From: Stratiolaelaps scimitus
Taxonomy: Eukaryota > Arthropoda > Arachnida > Mesostigmata > Laelapidae
Assembly: GCA_019614645.1 (NCBI GenBank)
Contig: JABWDB010000018.1
Coordinates: forward strand, 3,526,501-3,590,500
Reading direction: 5' to 3'
DNA length: 64,000 nt
A program made the position numbers and the translations under genes. Positions 24,901 through 37,278 of the stretch are shown here, in pieces. The number at the start of each line of letters is the position of its first letter. Position 1 is the stretch's first letter. The notes beneath the pieces are model-generated. The model saw only the letters and a program-made list of their open reading frames with translations, did not search any database and had not been told where the DNA came from.

Positions 24901-27790
24901 AACATGCAATAACAGTCGTTCCGCAAAGTCAATAATGACGTACTTAAATTAAAGAAACACCGGCCTGCCCCCATTTCATAGGAACTAATTATCGGTCTAT
25001 CCACAGGTGATTATTGAAAGTTTGAGTGTAACAGCTAAGAAGTCACTGCAACTTTCACAACAATGTCTCGGTCCAAAAAAGGTCCAATTTGTATACATCG
25101 ATCCTGATCTACGCAGCTGCCACATGTTCGATGAATTTTCCGGCGACGAAGCTACTTTCTCATTGCAGATTCAGAGAACTAGTGCTGTTCATTTGACCAA
25201 CCAGTGGCTGAATCAGGTCCTTTCTTTGGTTGAGAAGATTTCTTCAGCAGAGGACTGACCCACACCATTTGGGTTTTTGATCCCCAGTCAGGTCCGTAGA
25301 GATTGGCGGTAGTTACTACAACTCGTAGATGATTTTTATACTTGAGAGAGATCATCTTGCTGTGGTGGGTGCCGAAGCGGGCGAGGTCGATGGGCAGTAA
25401 ACTCACGTTCCGGAAAACCTGGAAGTCGACATAGTCACAGTGTCCAAAATACATCGGTATAAACAATTTTACACGAAGCATTTTAACACTAACACTTTTA
25501 GGAGGCTGATTAATGCCGTCGGCTGCAGTGCGTAAAATAATAACGCATGATTTGGAAGTTATGGCTACAATGATTTTATTGGCGTAACGTTAATACCTGA
25601 CGCTGGGCGATTAGAAGCTGAAGAAGATCGTCGCTATGCTGGACGACTAGTAGCATTGGCACTTGCTGATATTCCGATGGATACTGCTCCAACAGCCACT
25701 GCATATCGTAGACATAGCTAACGATTGGTACAAAGTGATCAATCAACTCGATTAATACATAATCAATTAAATGAAATAGGCAGAGGAAGACGACAAACAG
25801 AGTTAAGTATCAGATGGAGAGAGAGAGAGAAATATTTGAGATATGCGAGATAACGAATTGTTTAGTCGTTAAATGGGTTTTTTTTTGTTATATGGCGAAT
25901 AACCAGTAGCAAAAACACCGCTATTGTCGAACGGCGCCACGCACCCTCAATTATTCCTCTGCGCATGAGAGTAGATAATGCTCATAAAAGTAAGCATTTT
26001 TTATGCTTTTTGTTCATATTGGTATCGGTTAGAGAGGAAATCCATCGAGATAAATATGAAGTGAAGGAAAGAGAAACTACTACACGGTGACGTGACATGT
26101 TATAGACGCACGAGTGCATACACACATAAACGTATGAAGGGTTACCTGAAATGCACAGCTGATTCTAGCTGATCGCCCACATCCTCGTGGAGGATTTGCT
26201 TTAGGGATCTTGTGAATGTATCCGAATTATATTTGCTTTGAATGCCTTCGCACTTTGTCAGGTAAAAGCCACGCGCTCGAGATTCATGTGAATTCTCCTG
26301 AACATGCTCTGGACTTGTACGGTAGCACATAAATCCATGCGGACAGGGAACTGTGCCTAAAAAAGAACACATTTTATTATTGTCGAACTCAACCTTGAAT
26401 AGACCAACGCAGATCAGGCAGCATCTAGTCGTAATATTCGAATAAATCTGCGATGAACACATGCGCCAATTAGTAACATTAGCATAGTCTCTGATCTGGC
26501 ATGGAAGTCAACTGAGGGTCGCCTAAGAGAAATAGATCAGTAATAAAGCTGTTCATCTCAGGTCCGACAAAAGTGGGTTTTCTAATATAGAAAGAATCAT
26601 TCCTTTCAATAAGCCAATAAATAAGGCTTCTCAAAATTAGTGACGCGATTTGTCGAAATGTATATATATATATGTATTTGGGGCGTGTGTATTTGTCGAG
26701 AATAACTACGATTGAGAGTATTACCCGAGCCCTCGATACCGAAATCATGGCCCAATGAAAGACGTGATGTTGGATCTTCTTCCGACAACGGGCTTAAATT
26801 GTCCGCCAACCACTCGACTGGCGAGTCCTCGAGACAGTTCTGGAGGTGTTCAACATTTTTCTTTAAGCCATTCTTCACATCCAATGAGCCGTGAGCCGGC
26901 GTTTTCTTTGTGGCATCTCGTGCATGATTTGTCGATTTTGAAACTGGAACACCGGCAGACGCTGACCTGGTTGATGAGTTCGACGCAGATTGGGCCGTTC
27001 TGTTCGAGGCAAAAACGGCACTCGCCGACGGAGGGCTTGGTGATGAGTGATTTGAAAATGATATAGCTTCGCCTCGAGGCCGTTTGCTTGGAGCGGCGGG
27101 CGTGCTGACTTTGAGGTTCCTGGATGGAACCGCTGGTACAGTGGGTGATCGCTCTGGAATCGAAGCAAAATGTCATTTTAGTTACGCTGAAAAAAGCCAA
27201 AATTTGAAACTTCCATGGCACGTTTTGATGTGAGATGGACGCGTAAAATATATCGGTGGAAATTGTAACGCCCTGAGAAATGTGCACTGAAAGGCTAAAA
27301 TCTAGCCTTTCTTATCGTTGGGCGGGATCGCCTCGATCCGTACACCCACGATACGGTTTGTAACTGTATAACGTAAGGAAAGGGAAAGATATGCGCCAAC
27401 TCTTTTGATGCGATCGGACAATCGGTATTCGATGTGAATATCTTAGTCATCTGTTAGGCGCCGGTAGTCACTGGCGTTAACCGGGTCGAGGCTCTACCCT
27501 GCGCGTACACTACGCTTACGTATATACAGTGGTGTTGTTGTGGCTGTTGTCGACCGTCTAGATGCGAATCAAGAGAAGGGTGTCACTTCCGAGTCGAATT
27601 TAGTAACTAGCCGGCATCGAGTTGAACATAAACACTTACGACGACTCCCACATCTCGTTGCATTGTCTCTAGCTGACAACAATCTCCACTGTGACTCGAG
27701 TTGCCGGCTTCGCTTCGACACACTTGACATCACATCCACATCATCATCGTCACTGTCCGAAATTTCGTGCACCTTTCTCGGACCAGCCAT
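21976..27790 (-). CDS. TDP1: Tyrosyl-DNA phosphodiesterase 1 with PBZ zinc finger
   Basis: The enzyme cleaves the phosphotyrosyl bond left when topoisomerase I is trapped on DNA 3' ends, and acts in the nucleus in single-strand break repair. Eleven exons: 27790-27640, 27153-26725, 26356-26146, 25717-25597, 25418-25202, 24721-24605, 24201-24064, 23570-23473, 23081-23001, 22646-22363 and 22084-21976. All phases fit, giving 651 residues (human TDP1 has 608). Residues 1-190 are disordered, with an acidic SDSDDDDVD cluster and a SKRPRG nuclear-signal-like site. Residues 198-217 form a PBZ finger. The catalytic core keeps both HKN motifs: H323, K325, N343 and H549, K551, N572 (FGTHHSKM, PHVKFYIR, SSANLSKAAW). 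Other family landmarks are YDMQWLLEQYP, SKYNSDTF, GSTPNSINSG, FSSIGTLGQDD, YPTIDEVRKSLEGYEAG, VPFDLPPQR and a C-terminal WDPRQGG. The ATG at 27790 starts GPRKVHEISDSD; no better start was seen. Confidence 0.93.
22881..22940 (-). repeat. SINE-like repeat, copy 2 (partial)
   Basis: Matches copies at 6251-6335 and 46579-46662 over the core (TTTATTAATGGAACTGCAAT on plus, then CCCAAGTTC and CATATGACC). It lacks the B-box end. It lies in intron 9 of TDP1. Confidence 0.4.
26286..26345 (-). other. PBZ-type zinc finger coding segment of TDP1
   Basis: The 20 codons read CPHGFMCYRTSPEHVQENSH, an exact C-x5-C-x6-H-x5-H arrangement with the GxxCYRxxPxH core of poly(ADP-ribose)-binding zinc fingers known from APLF, CHFR and SNM1A. 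One departure is His in place of the usual aromatic before the Gly. It is in exon 3, which continues straight into the start of the catalytic N-domain (GFYLTKCEGIQSKYNSDTF), so it belongs to the same protein. The reading frame is fixed by matching phases on both sides. Confidence 0.88.
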
Positions 27791-29049
27791 CGTTCCCGCC
27801 AATGCTCGGCTACAATTTAATGAGGATAGTAATCCATCGATGGTAGACCGCCGTTCACATTGGTCGTCCCACTTGTCTTAATCGAAATACTAACAGGGGC
27901 CCTATGCCAATACGATCCCAGTATCTAGCGGAACGACACACTCGACTGTCAGCAAACAGCGTAAGTTCGCACAATTTTTTAAGATTGTCACCAAGACTAC
28001 CCAGGCGGTGAGCAGAGAGCAAAGTCGCTCCCACCATCTGCTTTTATTATGGTAAATAAAGTTTGCGTTCGAAATCGATGGTGCAAATATTTTGATGTTT
28101 AGTAATTCGTAGCAGACAACCTGTCCTGACGTCTGCTGGCTGGATCGATGCGGCCGGTGGCGCGGTGAGTGAAACCGATGACGGAACCAGTGCTCGACAA
28201 GTTTTCGAGTCGAATAAACGATGATAATTTATTAAGGAAATTAATAAATTACAATTGTACACGAATGTACAATTGTGAGCTTGAGCTTCTTGAGAGTGGA
28301 CCTGAAACCCTTCGAGGTGGCCACAATATCGCGGACCCGGCGGACGGGGCAGCGCTCTAGGCAGACTCCAGGAGTTTTGAAACCGATTTTTTCAAGATGA
28401 TTCAATATATAGGCCTGGCGATTATATTTATTTTATTCTATGTCTGATATAGATTATGATTGTGCGCCTTAAAATATACAATCATTAGAGAAGCAGTTGG
28501 GGACATCGGAGGTGTCAGGTCGAAGCCGTCATGGTCACCTACAAAAAAGGCTGATGGCTGCCATTGCCTCTGCCTTTCCTTATCCTCTCTGCCTCACAGC
28601 GAGGGACAAGAAAGACACTGCTGAAGGAAGGACCTCTTCGCGCTTGTCAAATATAGCGTATTACTTCCTTGTGTTTCTGTCATATCTCTTTGGCTATGAT
28701 GTAGCAGTGATTGCATATCGAGTTGATTGATATTAGTTAGAGCATAGTTTAGCACAGAAAGAAGAAGGTGAACCAATGGACAAGCTAAGCGATCGTAATT
28801 GCTTTCTTTACTTGCTTTGGTACTCAACTATAAAGGAAAATTTAAATTATAATGGAATAAATTTAAAAGTCTGGTGACGAGAGGAAAATGTGCCATCTAA
28901 ACTATTAATTCAGCAACTAAGAAGAAAGGAGGATATTTATAAACAGTATTATATGGTATTAATCGTACATAGTTCGTATTATTCTGTGTCTGAATATAAT
29001 TAACAATAATTAGTGACGCAGTTGGAGAGAGATTGTTGAAGTTGTTGTC
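27791..29049. other. Region upstream of TDP1
   Basis: The TDP1 promoter should lie just above 27790, but no TATA box or other clear element was recognised. A short inverted repeat around 28250-28276 (CAATTGTAC arms) is the only structure seen. No gene is supported. Confidence 0.4.
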
Positions 29050-29760
29050 CAAATTGTATAATTAGAATTAATGACACGCTCGTGAGACCCCTCCGCTCCG
29101 CCGGTATCCCTTGCACAAGGGAGCCATAGGGCCTCAACACTACCGACCTGACGGCCTCACTCGCATCCCCTTCCACCGAGGCCAGCACCTCGTTTGGGAC
29201 CGCACGGTGGTTGACACTCTAGCACCTTCTTTTGTCAAACACTGTGCAACCACCCCCGGTTAAGCGATAACGCGTGCGAAGCGGGCCATGCTACGACAGT
29301 ACGCCGCACTTCAGACAACCTCCCCCCCCGCATTTGAAACGTTAGGCGGGAACGGGCCGCTCACTGCGAACTTCCTCGAAGGGGTCTACCACAGGGTGAT
29401 CCACGCCGCCGGACCATAATCATATTAACTATATCCTTGCCGTTTTACAAGATGCTTAAGAATAACTCAATCCATAAGTGTCATTAGTAGTTTCAGAGGA
29501 TAAACAAAGCGCACTGAGCCAACAAGAACAACTTTACCTGCTAATTTCGTCGATGCAGTCTGTCACAGGCTGATCCGCGCCACAGAGGACAAGCACTCAC
29601 GATGCTTCCTTCTGCAGCATTTTGCCCCTCGCTGTGAAGCAGAGAGTCAATGCCATCGACTTCCTCGGGGGTGATGACCATGACGGCCTTGGCATACTGA
29701 CATCCCTAATGTCCCCAACTTCTTCTCTGATAGTTGTATATTTTAAGACGCATTATCAAT
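29050..29760 (+). mobile_element. Degenerate retroelement, reverse transcriptase-linked C-terminal domain
   Basis: The frame at about 29136-29418 reads [26 protein letters not shown], then RAKRAMLRQYAAL and FETLGGNGP. This is the conserved C-terminal block (RPDGLTxxPW...LVWDxTxxDTLAPS...F.P.A.ETxG) found after reverse transcriptase in many invertebrate retroelement proteins. An in-frame TAA lies near 29261. The preceding AGIPCTREP...GLN piece is in another frame and contains a TAG. Pieces at 29540-29700 (RATEDKHSRCFLLQH, then another frame) look like the following FLxQRLSxAxQRGN-type segment. The copy is clearly dead. The element family was not determined. Confidence 0.6.
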
Positions 29761-29771
29761 ATCTGACATAG

Positions 29772-29797
29772 AATATATATATATATATATATATATG
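29772..29797. repeat. (AT)n microsatellite
   Basis: An AT dinucleotide tract of about 26 bases just 3' of the retroelement remnant. Confidence 0.85.
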
Positions 29798-32700
29798 GAA
29801 TATAACAAAAAATTGTTTACCTGTCCGAGCGATTGAGCCCAGAAAACAGATCTCTAGGTTGGCGAAGTGTTCAACACGTCCATTGCACTTGGACGTGTGC
29901 AACTTTTGCGAATACATTTTCACAAAACCAAATTTCAGATGAAACTTCCGTGTCACAATGTGAAAATGTGATCCGCAATTTTAACCAGACCTAAAAAGAT
30001 GACAGGGTAACCTAGAACAGGTGGCTTCAATCTCTTAACCAAAGTATAGCGGTCTCTAGGCGTGAACATGTATTCAAGAACCGAAGAGAAGCAGTATAGA
30101 ATTTTTTCGTAGAAAACGACAAATTGCTCAAAAAATCCGCCGAGATAAAGATTTAACAATATTTTAAGTCCTCGAAGGCATTCTTCTATACCGTCAAACC
30201 TCGCTCATCCAGGTTCAGCTTCATCCATGTTCAAGAACGAATCGAAAATCGAATCTAGGTGTCATCATCAAAGGTTTGGTTGAGCACAAACGCCGAGTAA
30301 TTCGAGAAAATCCCATCTACCTATACAGTGTCACATCAGAAGTTTTCATAGACAGCACAGGGTGTGAGTTTTGGGTTATAAATAGTAAACTTTATTATTC
30401 CTCATAATAACATTTCCAAACACCGTGGCCAAACATTGTCAATCAGCTCAGTCAGTTATTTATCAGTTCGTTTAGTGATCCCGCAGTTGTTGTTGTTGTT
30501 GTTGCTGCTGCTCTCCTTGTCTTAATATTATCCATATTTCACTCACTGAAGGCATAAATAATATGAATTTATATCTCAGACAGATATCATCATGGACAGA
30601 GTATATAATGTCTATGTAGCATTTGTGTTTCACGTATTTTTACCGTTTCTTCATCACGCCAATTCCTCTATCAGATATTCATTCACGGTCTATTGTTTCA
30701 GAGCTGTATCCACTCGTCACATCGCGTCTGCCAGTGAAATCACCCCCTTCCCCCCCCCGTCCATGCTTCTAAATATAATAGAAATTGCCGTAATTTTTAA
30801 TTGGTCTGAAACATTATATATATTAATTAATTAATGCTGCTTGTCGTCGTAAAATTGCTACGACAATTGAAAGTCGTCTCCCGCTGTCCCCTCCACTGTC
30901 CGTCGATATTAATGCAGCCCGCGATGTTGCATTTACTGTGTCCCGTATGTGTGTAACAAAAACGCCCTTTCGTTGAAGCGTTCAGCATCATCCATTGACG
31001 GTCATGAGCTATCAGGCTATTCACATCGTCTAAAAAAAGAATCTCCACTGTTGAATCATGCTCATGACCGTTGTCTTAACCGATGCTTATCTCCACTATC
31101 GGGGTCTATCTTCTTCTTTGGAACGTTTGCTGTGAGCCGTTGTTGTATGGATATTCATTAATCTGTATGTAGAGTGTGTTCGTCTCTCCTCTTGCGTCGC
31201 TGCTCCTCTTCTGCTAACTCGGCTGAATTTGCTAATTACTGTCTATTTCGAATGATCCACTATCGAACAACTCGGGAACTTTATAGTCTCCTGTCGATCA
31301 GCTCTACCCGCAATACTTGTGCTTGGTCATCGTGGCATGTTTGACACTCGGAGCAACGCTGGGAACAAAGTTGCCGGTCGGAACCCAGCAAGCAGCGATA
31401 AGCAGTAAACAAGCAAACCCACACCTTTGCTATGTTCTGGTCGTCAGGTCGACCTCTCGCGATGCTAAAACAAGATTGATATTGTTACTCCCTCCGTGCA
31501 GGCTGTTCCGAACACAGCCGCCCGGGGCCCAGAGCTATACGCAGGCGCAATAGTGCTACTCGAGTGTCTGTCTCGTGCCAAGTTACAGCAGGTATAAATG
31601 CACTCATCTCTAGTATCCGAACCCGCCACATGAAACAGCTGGAGGAGGTGTTGTTGAATCGCACCAAAAAAGAAACACACACACACGTTTATAGTTCTAG
31701 CTAAAACGGTATGTCCGTCGAATTTGTGTGACACGCTCTATTACGTGATCCGATCTAGGCTAGCCGCTAGGTGGACCCAAGCCTTAACGGGTCCGTGAGG
31801 TTGAAGAGAGCAACGATATTCAATACATGCATAGCATTCACATACATTGACACGCTATACATAATCGTATTCTCATTACGATTGTCATCGTTATCTCTGT
31901 GGAATCCTACACGCAATAGTAGTTGATGCAGACAGGCTGGCTAAAGAAGAAAATAAAGCATACGAATTAATAATCAAATAAGTAATAAACGCAGCTGTAT
32001 GGTGGCTAGTTGGAAGGAGTGCACGGAGTAGGCGTAACGCCCTATTTATTGTTTGCTCGTACCTAGAACGGAACTTGCACGGACGCCGTAGCTCAAATGG
32101 GTACGTTGAAACGTGAGTAACATATGGGCGAAAGTATCTTACGCGAAACTAGAACTGATTGTGTGCGGTGATATATGATGTGTAACACAATAAATAAATT
32201 TATATATATATATATATCATCTATGGTAAATTATATAGATGTCCTCGCTGGCCATGGATTATAAATGTTTAGCTAACGCAAGCATCCAATAATAGCGGGT
32301 AAACAAATCGCCCTCTTCTGGGCGATAATGAAATTCGTGTCAGAGGCATGAATTCCGAGTTTGATTTGCCACTTGCTATGATCTAGCTTTACTTTTTTTT
32401 CTTCGAGAATTCATTTACGTATCGATTAGTAGGACTATGCTTGGATGACCTTGAATTGAACAAAGTAAACAAAGTCAGAGGCTACATAAGACAAAAATAA
32501 ACAGTGGAACAGCATAGCATCGCAAATGACAAACTAATTAACCAACCACTTATCAGTAATCATCATCGACTGGTGGACCAGTTTGTTTGCATTCGTTAAT
32601 CACATGATGTTCTTGTGGCTCTTTGGGTTAGTACTGTTGTTGTGTCAGAGATGATATATATATATATATATTAAAAAAAATAGCATAGAAAGATGTTAGA

Positions 32701-35136
32701 CACGTATGTGCTTCTTGATGGATGAATGAATCAATCAATGCGGGATGGCTACTCTCAATCTTCAACTATTAGCCACTTCGGATTTTGACTAGAGTCGAAA
32801 CGTCCTCTCGCGATGTAGTACGTGCTCAGTAACCTCTCTGGCGTTCATTCGTAGCCGCGAAGATGCTCATTTGTAGCATGTAGACACGTCGTCGATTGGC
32901 GCTTCATAAGCGCACTCAATATCCGATCATAGTTTCTTGGTCATCGTTTCTTTCTATGTTTACCGACTTCCGAATTGAAGTTCAACTGGAACCACGTCTC
33001 TCGTTATAGGGTTCGCTGGGTAACTATTTTTGAATCTTGCGTTCTGATTCGGTTTGATTTAAAAGCCAGTTCCAGCAAAATTTCAAAAAACAAGCGTAAC
33101 TACTTGTCAATTATGGGCGTTTGAACAAACACGCCGAAACAAGAATAACAACAACTTGTGCTATGAAAGACACCGACGCCTTGAATCCTTCAATAATGGC
33201 AAACCGATGGATACTTGAATTGGTTTAAAAAAAGACAAACATGAATAAGGTAATCGACCTTCAAAAAAATTGCCACCAACCCAGCCAGAAGCAACGGGTC
33301 TGGCGATCAGGCCGGCGTATGCTGCACAACAGCTGGACTCACCATTACCACAGACAGTGTGGTGGAAAAAAGGGTCTAGAGGTTGCTCTTCATTTCGGAA
33401 CCGATATCGGTGTACGGCCAGGCCAAATCAACGTGTGATATATTATAGTATTGTCGTTTTGAGCCAGATTGTTGTATCCTCACAAAATGATATGATATCA
33501 TCTAGCAATGTCATCGAAAAACATTCATAATCGGTTTCGATCGCAGCTTGCGCCATAACTCGGTCGTCTGCTGTCGTTCAAATAAAACTACTTCTCCAGC
33601 CACTAGGGTAGCAGTGCCACTAGTACTACTAACGTATCCTCATCATCGATGTTCGATGTGTTTGTGTGTAAAGTGTGTTGTGATGTCGATCCGAGATAAG
33701 ATTCTCGAAATCTCGCCACGTTATGATACACATGTCACAAGGTAACGAGTCTATAGTCCGTAGTTTCGCGTTGTAGCATTGTTCCCCTATATAAGGCACA
33801 TCGAATAGTGTTGCGCGGCGGACGGCTGAGATTTTCTCATTGATTTTCTCAGCATCGACGTCTCGAGTGACCCTCCGAACTCTGCCACAGTGGGTGCACT
33901 GATTTTGACCAATGTATATTGCCCCGCCGCTGTCGCCACCGCCGCCATATCCATCTTGTATGTACATATCCCGACCGCTCCATCCGTTCCAATTGCACCA
34001 CACCTCGCAGCACAAATGCGGTGTGCTCCATTCACGAAATGTACGTAGCCTTCCTTCGGTATACGTCGTCGCTAAATGATGACATTATTATTATTATTAT
34101 TATATTATTATGCATTTCACAGCGAATCCCACATTCGCTACAACTGCAACTACAATTGATTATTGTGTGTCTCGTTCGACCACGATTGAACTCGATTGAT
34201 CTGTCCGACTGGCTGTGTATTGCTGCGAATCGTGTCTTCGTATGCGTGTGTGTCTGCGATCAATCAACCAGTCAATGTATGAACAATCATCAAAGCTAAA
34301 AGGTATCCGCCAACCTCTGTCCAGCACCACGTGCACACGTTCGTCGTTGAGAGCATAATCACGCCGCGGACGGTGGCGGGCCGTGCACCGCAAATTTGCA
34401 TTTAGAGAAATTTTGTTCAGCCGACCTGATCCGAGTCTACGGGGGCCAGCCTAGAATGACAAAAGCTCTAATACGATTGTAGCACCTAGGACACCGTGAT
34501 GAACTCTCAACGATCACTCAGGCACGACGAAATGCATTGGGGAATTACTCCGTCGACGACCGGAGGCGTATTTCTCTTCTGCTCTCCTTAGTCAGTTCAA
34601 GTCAGCATCGATATTATTACTGTTATGATGATGATGATTATTATTCTTGTTATTTATAATAATAATTATTATTATTATCTATACAATAGATTATTTATAC
34701 TGTATCAATTGTTTCAGGTACCGCTTATACGCAGTAGCCACAGGTAGCTCGTCTCAAGCTGGCACATCATCATTACCTGTTCACACAACAATTCCCGCTT
34801 AATTTAGTTGTATAATCTAAATGTGTTATCTGTCCACGTGAGCGAAGTAGCGTAGTTATCTTTCATAGATGCCTAATGATGCAAATCGTAGAATTCGCTT
34901 CGTTCCATGTGTATAAGTTTCAATTATATATATCCAGGCTTTGTCTATGAATTTTATTGTATATCGTTTACCGCCTATTGTTATTACTACTATTAATATT
35001 ATTCCCCGCTGACCGTCCAGTCGGCTTCAATATCGGATGACGGGTGTGCCGCCCACACTTCGACGAGTATCGACATGTCTCCTCACTTGAACCAGCTCTA
35101 TTCAGTCGCTACTTAGGTGCCCCCGGGCCGGTAGAC
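29798..35136. other. Gene-poor spacer, 5.3 kb
   Basis: No gene is supported. It contains a GTT/GCT tract at 30490-30513, poly-C at 30749-30757, (AT)n at 32200-32218 and 32653-32671, and ATT tracts at 34087-34110 and 34650-34680. A 128-codon minus-strand frame at 33629-34015 has a CTHCGR motif but no ATG near its start and no family match, so it is not called. Confidence 0.4.
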
Positions 35137-37278
35137 TTAGGATTTCACCCCGTTGGCCAGACAGCAGGCGAAGCAGATGCCTATCAGCTCGATGGCGCCA
35201 ATGACGAAGCCAGCGACGCCGACGTACACAGAGAACTTCTCCACCTTTTTGACTAGCATATCCATGCAGCCGTCGCGCGCGGGAGGATTGGATCCGCATG
35301 AATCCGGCACGTTCCCCACGTTGGCCCAGTCGCCAGATGAGGTCACTCCGCAGCACTCCAGCTGAAACGACACCATAATCAGCATCATCATTGCATTAGT
35401 GGTGAACGACGAAAATATGATTAGATGCAAAGGTTGAAAGATCCGAAAAAATATGGCGCAACCTTCCAGAACAGAATGGCGTTGCGGATCAGACCTGATT
35501 AGACAGCTGACCCCAAGACCCGGAGGACAACATTATAGAATATCTCCATAATAATAATAATGATACTTTATGTAGTATATTTATGTAGTAGTTATCTAAG
35601 AGAAAACACCGATAGCTGGTAACACAGTCGATATATTTCGACAACGTTAACCTGGTGCAGATATAATACTACCGATAGAAATGCGCTATATACCGAGGAT
35701 CTATATATATATATATTCGTCAGCGCCACATGGATTGTATATGGCGGGGCCCAGAACAGCGGCACATAAGGCTGGAGAGGAGGGCAGTAGTTTTAACTGT
35801 GTACCTGTGTACCCGTGTTTTCTCCCAATCGTGAATCTTCTTTTGCCGTCAATGTAATATGCGGGATGGCTTAATTTTCAAATAAAAATATATTTGCCGT
35901 ATTCGTATACAGACACCACTTACCTATTAAGCTTACCTAAAACCACCACGTAAAATTCGTTGCCCTGCAACGCCAGTAAGCGCGTAGCCCAGTAAGAACA
36001 GCACGAGGTACACATATCTATTCCACTGATTTAACGATGTCACGTCGTCCCTCTCACGTTACCTCTAATGTTTGAGACCCTCAATATCTGGACCCTCAAT
36101 ATACGGTTGTACCATCTATCACCCCCCCCCCTCTCCGGACTTCGCGGACTCACTTCGAAGTAAGTGCCTACTACACCCACGCATCCATACAGCTCTGCCG
36201 TGTCTATTCTCCATAGAGCCTGAGCCATAAACTCTCCTGTGGGTTGGCCCCATTGTCATATCCACTTCCTGGTGCACTCATACCGCTCTATGTATGACTT
36301 CATGTTTAAACCCGTTCGTTCCGGTTCAGCCTGTTCCCGTCTAAACGGGACGGTGCGCCTCTAACTGGCGAAATGTTTACTCCATAATAATGCTGCTGAA
36401 CATGGACAGAAAAAACAACCAGCCAAAAACGATCGAAGCGAACCGAATTTGCCTCGCCAACATCTGTGTTTGTGTGTGTGTAGGTTGTATTGGATGTCTT
36501 CGCCTACCTGCTTCTGCACGAAGTCCCAAGCCTGTTTTGCCGGGTTCACCTCACCACGCTTGTAGTAGTCGCGCATTGATACCCTCAACTGCTGCTCGGT
36601 GATCTCCTTCGCTTTTCCGCGATAGACGAAGGCCAGAACGCCGACCGTGATCTCAGCGCACAGCAGCAAGAATAACAACGTCGAGAACTGAAAAATCGAC
36701 ACGTCGACAGGTGCAATGGTGCCCAACGTGCCACGAATACATAAGTTAGATAGTGTTAGATGTAAGCTAGATGGACGCGTTGGGAGGACGATGCGGAAAA
36801 TCAGCATCGTATACAATTTGCGTTGTGAGTTTGGTGTACTCCCGTGCTATCTTCAGTACATTCGTCAATTAGTATTTGGCACTCTCACTCGAGTCGAAGT
36901 TGTCAAATGATTATCTCGGTTATTATTATTATTATCAATCCACAATACGCCACACTCAAAGTGCTTGAATTGTTGTCGGCTTATTAATGCTAATCTATTG
37001 CTTAGAGACTTGATGTTTTTTTTGCTTGTCGTCTCAAGGACCAAGACTAGACAAGTAATCACAACACGTTCGTGACATATAGGTCATACCATGGTGAGCA
37101 TGCAGTAGCTCTCCTGAGACGCGCCGCAGCATCCCAGGAAGGCGAGCAGGAAAACGGCCACACCGATCACTATCAGGGCGATTGGAGCGCTGACGTAGTT
37201 CTCTCCGATGAGAGGGCCAGTTCCTTTCATGAAGTGCAGGGATACAGCGCCACACACAATGATCACTATGCCGCATAC
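35137..37278 (-). CDS. Tetraspanin, last three exons (first exon not found)
   Basis: Tetraspanins are four-pass membrane proteins that organise membrane microdomains. Exons: 37278-37090, 36687-36508 and 35361-35137, all phase 0, 197 residues. Exon 1 here holds the end of TM1 (GIVIIVCGAVSLHF), a small loop, and TM2 with its FLGCCGASQESYCML intracellular signature. Exon 2 starts with TM3 (FSTLLFLLLCAEITVGVLAF), followed by the large loop up to FVQKQ. Exon 3 opens with the CCG motif (LECCGVTSSGDW), has two more loop cysteines (DSC, DGC) and ends with TM4 (VGVAGFVIGAIELIGICFAC) and a short tail. The four-cysteine loop fits CD9/CD63/CD81-type members. The missing part is the start codon exon with the cytoplasmic N-terminus and first half of TM1, normally about 20-25 residues. 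It must lie upstream (higher coordinates) and may sit behind a long intron. Confidence 0.92.

Noticed and set aside
25561..25855. A plus-strand frame that looked like an inserted foreign or viral gene fragment with one internal stop, in the place where a TDP1 exon seemed to be missing.
   Set aside because: The reverse strand of 25717-25597 is the missing TDP1 exon itself (YDMQWLLEQYP), with correct splice sites and phase. The plus frame is its shadow.
26875..27168. A Cys-rich minus-strand frame (CRFCLEQ, CSSFKIDKSCTRCH) overlapping TDP1 exon 2 that looks like a second zinc finger.
   Set aside because: The TDP1 phase from exon 1 to exon 3 requires another frame, a Ser/Pro-rich disordered segment. 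The Cys-rich reading is out of frame.
33629..34015. A 128-codon minus-strand frame with a CTHCGR motif.
   Set aside because: It begins from a TTG, two other frames on the same strand are also open, and no zinc-binding family matches.
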